Positions 7,454-13,425 of a stretch of DNA of 13,425 nt are shown here, piece after piece. Under the pieces are notes generated by a model. That model did not search any database, was not told the origin of the DNA, and was given only the letters and a program-made list of their open reading frames with translations. The position numbers were made by a program, and so were the translations under genes. The stretch comes from F23-B02 sp963632825 (GTDB lineage: Bacteria; Bacillota; Clostridia; Oscillospirales; Oscillospiraceae), in the NCBI GenBank assembly GCA_963632825.1, contig CAVGWF010000041.1, positions 1-13,425 of the forward strand. Direction: 5' to 3'. Position 1 is the stretch's first letter, and every line of letters starts with the position of its first letter.

Positions 7454-8550
7454 GAATAAACCGCATAGCCTTAAACGGTTTTCGCAATTACGATTTTGAG
7501 ACCGCACGGCTCTCGCCCGGCACAAATGTCATTTACGGCGAAAACGCGCAGGGCAAAACAAACCTCCTGGAGGCGGTGTACATGCTCGCCGCCGGCAAAA
7601 GCTTCCGCACGCGGTTTGACAGAGAGCTCATCGGCTTCGGCTGCGACCGTGCGGAGATATTGGCGGATATAGTGAGCCACGACCGCGAGCAAACGGTGCG
7701 CATAGTGCTGCGTCAGGGCATAAGAAAGCAGATAACGGTAAACTCGGTAAAAAAAACCGCGTCAGAGCTTGCAGGAACGCTCACGGCGGTGCTGTTTTGT
7801 CCGGATGATCTGAACCTCATAAAGGAGGGCGCGGCGGCACGGCGGCGGCTCATGGATAATGCCATCAGTCAGATCCGCCCGAGATATGCCGAGTATCTTT
7901 CACAGTTTAATAAATTCTACGAGAGCAAGACCCGCATTTTAAAGGACTGGCACGAAAAGCCCTCGCTTTTGGACACGCTCGACGAGTTTTCCGACGGGAT
8001 GTGCCGCGCGTCGGCGCAGCTTATACGGTATCGCGCATCGTTCGCCGCGCGCCTTGCAGAGGAAGCCGCGCCCATACACGGCGAGTTCTCCGGTGCGGGA
8101 GAAAGGCTCAATATAGAGTATTCGACCGTTTCGACGGTCAAGGACCCGACCGCCTCGGCAAAGGAGATATTCTACGACCTTTGCGACCACATGGAGGCAC
8201 ACAAGCGTGCGGAGCTCGACTCCGGTCAATGTCTTTCCGGCGCGCATAAGGATGATCTCATCATAAGTATAAACGGCAAAAACGCGCGGTCGTTTGCAAG
8301 TCAGGGTCAGACCCGCACGGCGGCGCTTTCGATAAAGCTGGCAGAGCGGGAGATATATCTCGACGAGACGGGGGAGTATCCGATCCTGCTTCTCGACGAT
8401 GTACTCTCCGAGCTTGACACAAGGCGGCAGGAGTTTGTCCTCAACCGCATCGGCGGCGGGCAGACGCTGATAACCTGCTGCGAGGACGAGGGCATATCGC
8501 GCCGCACCGGCGGCAAGGTGCTCCATGTTTCCGGCGGGAGGATAGGCTGA
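7450..8550 (+). CDS. recF: DNA replication and repair protein RecF
   Basis: RecF is an SMC-like ATPase that with RecO and RecR directs RecA to gapped DNA. It is 366 aa, normal length. Visible features: Walker A GENAQGKT (30-37), ABC-type signature region around SQGQ (284-287), and Walker B with D-loop PILLLDDVLSELD (311-323), plus the family N-terminus LNGFRNYDFETARLSPG. There is no good ribosome site of its own. The start overlaps the rlbA stop by 4 nt, which points to coupled translation. The stop overlaps the start of remB by one base (TGATG). Confidence 0.97.
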   Translation: MRINRIALNGFRNYDFETARLSPGTNVIYGENAQGKTNLLEAVYMLAAGKSFRTRFDRELIGFGCDRAEILADIVSHDREQTVRIVLRQGIRKQITVNSVKKTASELAGTLTAVLFCPDDLNLIKEGAAARRRLMDNAISQIRPRYAEYLSQFNKFYESKTRILKDWHEKPSLLDTLDEFSDGMCRASAQLIRYRASFAARLAEEAAPIHGEFSGAGERLNIEYSTVSTVKDPTASAKEIFYDLCDHMEAHKRAELDSGQCLSGAHKDDLIISINGKNARSFASQGQTRTAALSIKLAEREIYLDETGEYPILLLDDVLSELDTRRQEFVLNRIGGGQTLITCCEDEGISRRTGGKVLHVSGGRIG

Positions 8551-8825
8551 TGTATCTCCATCTCGGCTCGGGCGCGGTGGTGCGCAGCGAGAGCGTAGTC
8601 GGTGTTTTTGATCTTGATAATACCAGCCAGTCGCACTTAACGCGCAGATACCTTGCCGCGGCGGAAAAGAGCGGTCAGGTCATAAATGTAGCTGAGGATA
8701 TTCCGAAGAGCTTCGTGGTGTGTCAGGATGATGCCGGAATGCGCGTATACCTCAGCCAGATGTCAAGCCAGACGCTCCTTAAGAGGGCAAACGGCAGCTC
8801 TCTGGGCGAGCTGGTAAGCGGATGA
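8550..8825 (+). CDS. remB: RemB family regulator (DUF370, YaaB)
   Basis: A 91-residue protein starting MYLHLGSGAVVRSESVVGVFDLDNT, the hallmark of the DUF370/RemB family encoded between recF and gyrB. It also has the family middle PKSFVVC and the SQMSSQTLLKRA tail. In B. subtilis RemA and RemB influence biofilm matrix gene expression; RemA binds DNA, and the exact role of RemB in clostridia is unclear. GGGAGG lies 8 nt before the ATG inside recF, and the start overlaps the recF stop by one base. It ends the overlapping trio. The following 776 bp are repeats, so co-transcription with gyrB cannot be assumed. Confidence 0.92.
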   Translation: MYLHLGSGAVVRSESVVGVFDLDNTSQSHLTRRYLAAAEKSGQVINVAEDIPKSFVVCQDDAGMRVYLSQMSSQTLLKRANGSSLGELVSG

Positions 8826-8880
8826 CCAAGGCTGTGAGCAGGCAGCAATATTGTTTCGGCTTACGCCGATGATATATTCT

Positions 8881-9331
8881 CACCTCATCAGTCAGGCTTA
8901 CGCCTGACAGCTTTCTCCGAGGGGAAGCCAATGACGCACCGATTCAGTGCGGTAATGTACCGGTTTCGTCCGTACCTACCGGTCGGGACATCGCAATAAA
9001 TGTATTGGCAGGTGCAGACAACCGCCTCTTAAAAAACGATCCCTCAGTCAGCTAACGCTGACAGCTCCCTTTACGCAATGAAGCCAATGGGCGGTGCCAT
9101 TTCATTAGGCAGACTTACGGGATGCGCTGCCTCCCTTGTGCAAAGGGAGGTGGATCGGCGTAAGCCGAGCCGGAGGGATTGTCCGCTCGCCGCGGCGGGC
9201 AATGCGCCGCCAATATTGGCAGTTGTTTTAACTGCGCCGTCACGGTAACGCACTGCGGAGAAAGCTTTTTTCCTTGCCTTCCCCTTGGAGGGGAAGGTGG
9301 GTCGGAGCGCAGCGGAGAGCCGGATGAGGTG
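8881..9331 (+). repeat. Composite repeat with 9-bp terminal inverted repeats (modules A-B-C-D-E)
   Basis: The block begins with CACCTCATC (8881-8889) and ends with its exact complement GATGAGGTG (9323-9331). The order is A (hairpins GTCAGGC/GCCTGAC and a shortened second one), B, a complete C (9039-9179), D (about 9182-9260) and E (about 9271-9331). No coding sequence or transposase is present. It resembles a non-autonomous (MITE-like) element; that class is inferred. A linker hairpin TCGGC/GCCGA with GATATATT precedes it at 8856-8880. Confidence 0.8.
9039..9179 (+). repeat. Hairpin repeat C nested in composite element
   Basis: Ends are ATCCCTC (9039-9045) and GAGGGAT (9173-9179). The left hairpin is GTCAGC/GCTGAC with a TAAC loop. 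The second left hairpin is damaged (GCTCCCTT facing AATGAAGC). The right pair is intact: CCTCCCTT/AAGGGAGG and TCGGC/GCCGA with a GTAA loop. It sits between modules B and D. Confidence 0.82.
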
Positions 9332-9395
9332 AAATTAAATTCGGCGTAAGCCGCACAGCTTTTTAAGCATTGTTGCCTGCGGCATGATTTATTTC

Positions 9396-9600
9396 CACCT
9401 CATCAGTCGGCTTCGCCGACAGCTTCCCCTCAAAGTGGAAGCCAACGATCCCTCAGTCAGCTTTACGGCTGACAGCTCCCTTTACGCAAGGGAGCCAAGG
9501 GCGCACTACAGCAATGCGGCAATATACCGGTCTTGCCGGAGCTTTCCGGTCGGAACCTTGCAATAAATGTATAAGTACAGCAGAAAGGCGTAACTGAAAA
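9396..9600 (+). repeat. Mosaic repeat A + C-left + B upstream of gyrB
   Basis: Module A (9396-9443, CACCTCATC and two hairpins) joins directly to the left half of C (9448-9500, GTCAGC/GCTGAC and GCTCCCTT/AAGGGAGC). This runs into a B module (about 9501-9600) that ends at the gyrB start. The B copy has drifted: where others read GTATTGGCAGG it reads GTATAAGTACAG, creating a TATAAG (9570-9575). A shared linker (9332-9395) separates this from the composite element. Confidence 0.75.
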
Positions 9601-9601
9601 A

Positions 9602-11533
9602 ATGTCGGATATCAATGAGAAAATAACACAGGAATATGACGCATCAAAGATACAGGTGCTGGAGGGACTGGAGGCTGTCAGAAAGCGTCCGGGCATGTAC
9701 ATCGGCTCGACCTCGTCGTCGGGTCTGCACCACCTTGTGTATGAGATAGTCGATAACTCCATAGACGAGGCACTGGCGGGCTACTGTGACCACATCGAGG
9801 TCGTGATAGAGCCCGGCGATGTCATCTGCGTGCGCGATAACGGCCGCGGCATACCCGTGGACATTCAGGAGCAGACCGGCAAAAGTGCACTGGAGGTAGT
9901 TTTCACCGTGCTCCACGCAGGCGGCAAGTTCGGCGGCGGGGGCTACAAGGTCTCCGGCGGTCTGCACGGCGTCGGTGCATCGGTCGTAAACGCGATGAGC
10001 GAGTGGCTTATCGTGCATGTGCATAAAAACGGCAAGATCTACGAGATGAAATTCTCCCGCGGCAATATAACGCAGGAGATGAAAATAATCGGAGATACGG
10101 ACCGCACCGGAACCACCGTAAGATTCAAGCCCGATCCCGAGATGTTCGACGACACCGTGTATGATTATGACACCCTGCACACCCGTATGCGCGAGCAGGC
10201 GTTTTTAAACGGCGGTCTGTACATCTCCACCGAGGACAGGCGCGAGGGCAAGGAAAAAAAGGACGAGATGTGCTATGCCGGCGGCATCCGCGAGTTTGTC
10301 TCGTTCATAAATCATAACAAGACTCCGCTGCATAATGATGTTATCTACATGAAGGGTGAGCGGTCCGACTCCGAGGCGGAGATAGCGCTTCAGTATAACG
10401 ACAGCTATAACGAGGTCATAGTCTCGTTTGCAAATAACATCCATACCCCGGAGGGCGGCATGCATGAGACCGGCTTCCGCACGGCGCTTACGCGAGTCCT
10501 CAATGCCTACGGCACCAAGGTCGGCATACTCAAAAACGACGACAAGCTATCCGGCGAGGACTGCCGCGAGGGCATGACCGCAATCATCTCCGTAAAGCTC
10601 ACCGAGCCGCAGTTCGAGGGTCAGACCAAGGCAAAGCTCGGCAACTCCGAAATGCGCACGCTCGTTGACAATGTAGTGTCCGATAAGCTTGAGCAGTTTC
10701 TGGAGGAAAACCCCGCCGTCGGCAAGGCTATACTTGAAAAGGCGATGACCGCCTCACGCGCAAGGGAGGCCGCGCGCAAGGCGAGGGAGTCGGTGCGCAG
10801 AAAAACGGGGTTAGAATCCGGTCAGATGCCGGATAAGCTGCGCGACTGCAACGAGCGCGACGCATCGCTCACCGAGCTGTACATCGTCGAGGGCGACTCG
10901 GCAGGCGGCTCGGCAACTCAGGGGCGCGACTCGCGCTTCCAGGCCATCCTGCCGCTGTGGGGCAAGATGCTGAATGTCGAAAAGGCGCGTGCCGATAAGG
11001 TGTACGGCAACGATAAGCTTGCGCCGGTAATAACCGCGCTCGGCGCCGGCATCGGCGATGAGTTCGATGTAAATAAGCTCAGATATCATAAGATAGTCAT
11101 CATGGCTGATGCCGATGTTGACGGTGCGCATATCCGCACCCTTATGCTGACATTCTTTTTCCGCTTCATGCGTCCGCTCATAGAGCAGGGCTATGTTTAC
11201 TCGGCGGTGCCGCCGCTTTATAAGCTCACCCGCGGCAAGACTACGCGAGTTGCGTTTTCCGACGAGGAGCGCGACCGCGTATCGGCGGAGCTCAGAGGAG
11301 ATAACGCCAACGCTAAGGTCGACATATCGCGGTTCAAGGGTCTCGGTGAGATGGACCCGCATGAGCTTTGGGAAACTACCATGAACCCCGAAACGCGCAC
11401 CCTGCGCCGCATCTGCCTTGAGGACGCGGTGAAGGCGGACGAGATATTCACCGTTCTCATGGGCGAGCAGGTCGAGCCGCGTAAGGCGTTTATTGAGGAA
11501 AACGCCAAATATGCCGTAAATCTCGATTTCTGA
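9602..11533 (+). CDS. gyrB: DNA gyrase subunit B
   Basis: GyrB is the ATPase half of gyrase; with GyrA it introduces negative supercoils ahead of the fork. At 643 aa it has normal Firmicute length. Features: GHKL ATPase with EIVDNSIDE (N52), DNGRGIP (79-85) and GGLHGVGASVVNA (119-131); transducer Lys in QTKAKLGN (about 343); TOPRIM with EGDSAGGS (430-437) and DADVDGAH (503-510); C-terminus FIEENAKYAVNLDF. GyrB, not ParE, is favoured by locus and this tail. AAAGG (9584-9588) lies 13 nt before the ATG, a long spacing, and falls in repeat-derived sequence. W453 occupies the position of E. coli K447. gyrA does not follow; repeats and an acyltransferase do. Confidence 0.97.
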   Translation: MSDINEKITQEYDASKIQVLEGLEAVRKRPGMYIGSTSSSGLHHLVYEIVDNSIDEALAGYCDHIEVVIEPGDVICVRDNGRGIPVDIQEQTGKSALEVVFTVLHAGGKFGGGGYKVSGGLHGVGASVVNAMSEWLIVHVHKNGKIYEMKFSRGNITQEMKIIGDTDRTGTTVRFKPDPEMFDDTVYDYDTLHTRMREQAFLNGGLYISTEDRREGKEKKDEMCYAGGIREFVSFINHNKTPLHNDVIYMKGERSDSEAEIALQYNDSYNEVIVSFANNIHTPEGGMHETGFRTALTRVLNAYGTKVGILKNDDKLSGEDCREGMTAIISVKLTEPQFEGQTKAKLGNSEMRTLVDNVVSDKLEQFLEENPAVGKAILEKAMTASRAREAARKARESVRRKTGLESGQMPDKLRDCNERDASLTELYIVEGDSAGGSATQGRDSRFQAILPLWGKMLNVEKARADKVYGNDKLAPVITALGAGIGDEFDVNKLRYHKIVIMADADVDGAHIRTLMLTFFFRFMRPLIEQGYVYSAVPPLYKLTRGKTTRVAFSDEERDRVSAELRGDNANAKVDISRFKGLGEMDPHELWETTMNPETRTLRRICLEDAVKADEIFTVLMGEQVEPRKAFIEENAKYAVNLDF

Positions 11534-11538
11534 CTGCG

Positions 11539-11566
11539 TTGTCACGGCAGCAATATGAGATATAAT
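11539..11566 (+). promoter_or_regulatory. Putative promoter at the head of the repeat array
   Basis: TTGTCA (11539-11544, 5 of 6), 16-nt spacer, perfect TATAAT (11561-11566), starting 6 nt after the gyrB stop. It points into the repeats and toward the acyltransferase. A transcript would begin near 11573 inside module A and could carry about 550 nt of hairpin-rich leader before the next gene. Confidence 0.45.
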
Positions 11567-11568
11567 TT

Positions 11569-11725
11569 CACCTCATCAGTCGGCTTCGCCGACAGCTTCC
11601 CCTCCGAGGGGAAGCCAAGGGTGCACCGATTCAGTGCGGCAGTTTACCGGTTTTGCGGCACTCACCGATCGGGCAATCGGAGATAGCCGTATCCGTAGGT
11701 GCGGAAAACCGCCATTGAAAAAACG
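11569..11725 (+). repeat. Hairpin repeat A+B, forward
   Basis: A complete 157-bp unit: CACCTCATC, both A hairpins perfect, then B with the GCACCGATTCAGTGC stem, CCGATCGGGCAATCGG hairpin, GGTGCGGAAAACCGCC and ATTGAAAAAACG. It passes directly into module C. Confidence 0.87.
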
Positions 11726-11868
11726 ATCCCTCAGTCAGCCATGCGGCTGACAGCTCCCTTTACGCAAGGGAGCCAAGGTGCGGCACCGTTTCATTCGGCA
11801 AACTCATGGGGTGCGCTGCCTCCCTTGTGCAAAGGGAGGTGGGTCGGCGTAAGCCGAGCCGGAGGGAT
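11726..11868 (+). repeat. Hairpin repeat C, forward, complete
   Basis: A 143-bp unit with ATCCCTC (11726-11732) and GAGGGAT (11862-11868) ends. Four hairpins: GTCAGCC/GGCTGAC (loop ATGC), GCTCCCTT/AAGGGAGC (loop TACGC), CCTCCCTT/AAGGGAGG (loop GTGCA), TCGGC/GCCGA (loop GTAA). By eye it differs from the copy at 13251 at about five positions. Confidence 0.87.
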
Positions 11869-11869
11869 T

Positions 11870-11984
11870 GTCCGCTCGCCGCGGCGGGCAATGCGCCACC
11901 AATATTGGCAGTTGTTTTAACTGCGTTGTCACGGTAACGCACTGCGGAAAGACTTCTGCCCTTGCCTTCCCCTTGGAGGGGAAG
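11870..11984 (+). repeat. Repeat modules D and truncated E
   Basis: D (about 11870-11948) contains GCCGCGGC, the palindrome CCAATATTGG and a GCAGTT/AACTGC hairpin. By eye it differs from the D at 9182-9260 at only three positions. E begins CCTTGCCTTCCCCTTGGAGG and breaks off after GAAG at 11984, losing its right half and the GATGAGGTG terminus. Confidence 0.78.
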
Positions 11985-12099
11985 ACCATGGAAGCATCAG
12001 CGGGATGCGGGAGCACTCCGGTTTTGCCGGTAGTCTCCGGTCGGGCAACCGGAGATAGCCGTATCCGTAGGTGAGGAAAACCGCCATTGAAAAAAACGC
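11985..12099 (+). repeat. Module B, forward, second copy before acyltransferase
   Basis: After the broken E module, B sequence resumes: CCGGTTTTGCCGG, the perfect TCTCCGGT/ACCGGAGA hairpin (loop CGGGCA), GTATCCGTAGGTGAGG and CCGCCATTGAAAAAAACG. It has no A module in front. The remaining 24 nt to the next gene hold its ribosome site AAAGGA (12111-12116). Confidence 0.75.
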
Positions 12100-12123
12100 A
12101 TCTGAAAAGTAAAGGATTATGTG

Positions 12124-13155
12124 ATGAAGAGATCGACAGGGATAGACTTGATAAAAACGATTGCAATATTCAGCATCGTTATGATCCATGTTTCGGCACA
12201 GTATCTTGTAGTGTACGGCACGGTCGGAACATGGCAGTTTGACATATCGGTCGTATGGAGGTGCCTGTGCGGAACGGGTGTGCCGCTGTTTCTCATGTGC
12301 TCGGGCGCTCTGATGCTGCGTCCCGAAAAGGAGCTTACGGTAAAAAGGCTGTATTCGCACAATATTCTGCGCCTTGTTATCGCAATGCTCGTCTGGGCAA
12401 TGGCATATAAGCTGTGGTGGCTGTTTTTCGGCGGTGCGCTCAATATAGCAAATATTATCAACGCATTCAAGGAGGTTCTTCTTTTTAATCAGGAGTTCCA
12501 CCTGTATTATATCCACATAATGCTGCTGGTGTACTTCTTCCTTCCGGTAACGAAAAGCTTTGTAAAAAACGCGTCCGAAAAGGAAATGAGGTATTTCCTG
12601 CTGGTGTGGTTTGTGCTGGGCATACTGTACCCGACAGTAAAGCCGTTCCGCCCGTTTAACCTGTTGGGAGACATACCGGGACAGTGGGCGATGGCAATGA
12701 GCTACTCCGCAATAGGCTACGGCGTACTCGGTCATTACATAAACCGGAACCGGTTCTCGGTAAAGACCGGTGTACTGCTTGCCGTTATAGGCTATGCCGC
12801 GGTGCTTCTGCCGACGCTGCTTGTGACAAGGGCAAGCGGCGTACTGTTTCAGGACTGCCTCGGCGGTATGACATTCGGAATGTGCCTGCTTTCGGCGGGA
12901 ATATTCATCCTGTGTCTGCACGCCTGTGAGAAGATGAAAAACGGCAGGGGCTTTGTGACTTATATGTCCAAGGCATCGTTCTGCATATATCTCTGTCATA
13001 TGTTCGTGATGTACACGCTGCAAAATCTCGGTGCGTTCACGGTCGTAACTCCGGCAGTGTCAATACCGCTGCTCACCGCTGCAATCGTCGCCGCGGGTAC
13101 CGCCGTGTATTGGGTCATATCACATATCCCCGTGCTGAACAGGTGGATAGTGTAA
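12124..13155 (+). CDS. Membrane-bound acyltransferase family 3 protein
   Basis: A 343-residue integral membrane protein of the acyltransferase-3 (OafA/WecH-like) family, which moves acetyl or other acyl groups onto surface sugars or other carbohydrates. The substrate is unknown here. Evidence: the N-terminal GIDLIKTIAIFSIVMIHVSA with the family histidine in the first membrane segment, a VPLFLMCSGALML second segment, several further hydrophobic segments (about ten in all), and SKASFCIYLCHMFVMY near the C-terminus. The start at ATG 12124 is 7 nt after AAAGGA; a GTG one codon earlier is too close. An ATG at 12119 is followed at once by TGA. The gene stands alone between repeat arrays and belongs to no replication pathway. 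It is probably an accessory gene placed next to gyrB. Confidence 0.85.
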   Translation: MKRSTGIDLIKTIAIFSIVMIHVSAQYLVVYGTVGTWQFDISVVWRCLCGTGVPLFLMCSGALMLRPEKELTVKRLYSHNILRLVIAMLVWAMAYKLWWLFFGGALNIANIINAFKEVLLFNQEFHLYYIHIMLLVYFFLPVTKSFVKNASEKEMRYFLLVWFVLGILYPTVKPFRPFNLLGDIPGQWAMAMSYSAIGYGVLGHYINRNRFSVKTGVLLAVIGYAAVLLPTLLVTRASGVLFQDCLGGMTFGMCLLSAGIFILCLHACEKMKNGRGFVTYMSKASFCIYLCHMFVMYTLQNLGAFTVVTPAVSIPLLTAAIVAAGTAVYWVISHIPVLNRWIV

Positions 13156-13159
13156 GACG

Positions 13160-13250
13160 CGGCGGTTTTAAGGTTTTGTCCGCAGTCACCGGTCGGGCAA
13201 CCAGAGATAACTGTATTGGCAGGTGCGTCAAGGCGCCATTGAAAAAAACG
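13160..13250 (+). repeat. Module B, forward, after acyltransferase
   Basis: A B module without A: GGCGGTTTTAAGGTTTTGTCC, a CCGGTCGGGCAACCAG stretch, GTATTGGCAGGTGCGTCAAG and CGCCATTGAAAAAAACG. It begins within about five bases of the acyltransferase stop codon. Confidence 0.75.
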
Positions 13251-13425
13251 ATCCCTCAGTCAGCCATGCGGCTGACAGCTCCCTTTACGCAAGGGAGCCA
13301 AGGGGCGGCACCGTTTCATTAGGCAAATTCACGGGATGCGCTGCCTCCCTTGTGCAAAGGGAGGTGGGTCGGCGTAAGCCGAGCCGGAGGGATTGTATAT
13401 TGTATCGGCTTGCGCCGATGATATA
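13251..13425 (+). repeat. Hairpin repeat C, forward, and linker to window end
   Basis: A complete C (13251-13393) with ATCCCTC/GAGGGAT ends and four intact hairpins. The linker follows: TGTATATTGTATCGGC, the TCGGC/GCCGA hairpin with TTGC loop, and GATATA at the window edge. By analogy with 3817-3852, an A terminus probably follows just outside the window. Confidence 0.82.

Noticed and set aside
8881..9600. CRISPR array
   Set aside because: Repeats are hairpin modules of different types and uneven spacing, without unique equal-length spacers or cas genes.
11590..11870. Repeat hairpins as Rho-independent terminators
   Set aside because: Strong GC stems are present, but none is followed by a U-tract on either strand.
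9071..11942. Two similar minus-strand open frames of 60 codons (9071-9253 and 11760-11942) that look like homologous small proteins
   Set aside because: They lie wholly in copies of repeat modules C and D; their likeness reflects repeat identity, and no start signals are present.
12119..12126. GTG at 12121 or ATG at 12119 as start of the acyltransferase
   Set aside because: ATG 12119 is followed immediately by TGA; GTG 12121 is only 4 nt from AAAGGA, while ATG 12124 has 7-nt spacing.
8881..13425. Insertion sequence with transposase
   Set aside because: No transposase-like coding sequence or remnant is visible in any repeat block.

Overview
This 13.4 kb window is the chromosomal replication-origin region of a low-to-mid-GC Firmicute. 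The gene set (RemB, the S4 protein RlbA, a 437-residue DnaA) and the order dnaA-dnaN-rlbA-recF-remB-gyrB are those of Bacillota. The moderately GC-rich coding sequence and the hairpin-rich intergenic repeats suggest a gut clostridium of the Oscillospiraceae/Ruminococcaceae type. That placement is inference; no rRNA or other taxonomic marker is present.

Layout. Left: mfd (transcription-repair coupling factor) on the minus strand, 119-3622. Then a 657-bp divergent gap holding two reverse copies of an intergenic repeat, a truncated second repeat, and an AT-rich dnaA promoter region. dnaA (4280-5593) is followed by a 244-bp gap that reads as oriC: five TTTTCAACA-type boxes, one near-consensus DnaA box (TTGTCCACA), a run of DnaA-trio triplets and an AT-rich stretch running into the dnaN promoter. 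dnaN (5838-6944) is separated by repeats from the tightly overlapping trio rlbA-recF-remB (7247-8825). A 776-bp repeat array precedes gyrB (9602-11533). A 590-bp array separates gyrB from a membrane acyltransferase (12124-13155), and a last repeat runs to the window end. All genes point away from oriC, as expected for bidirectional replication.

Function. DnaA opens the origin, DnaN is the sliding clamp, RecF loads recombinase at gaps, GyrB (with GyrA, not in the window) removes positive supercoils, and Mfd clears stalled RNA polymerase. RlbA and RemB are small conserved passengers of this locus. The acyltransferase is unrelated to replication.

Points that deserve attention: (1) the DnaA recognition motif reads GNRNHSTV instead of GGRDHTTV, and the repeated origin box is TTTTCAACA instead of TTATCCACA, which suggests co-evolution of reader and site; (2) a modular family of hairpin repeats fills every gap except oriC and the overlapping gene junctions, includes a nested double element, and appears to supply the gyrB translation start region; (3) gyrA and the usual rpmH/rnpA neighbours are not adjacent.
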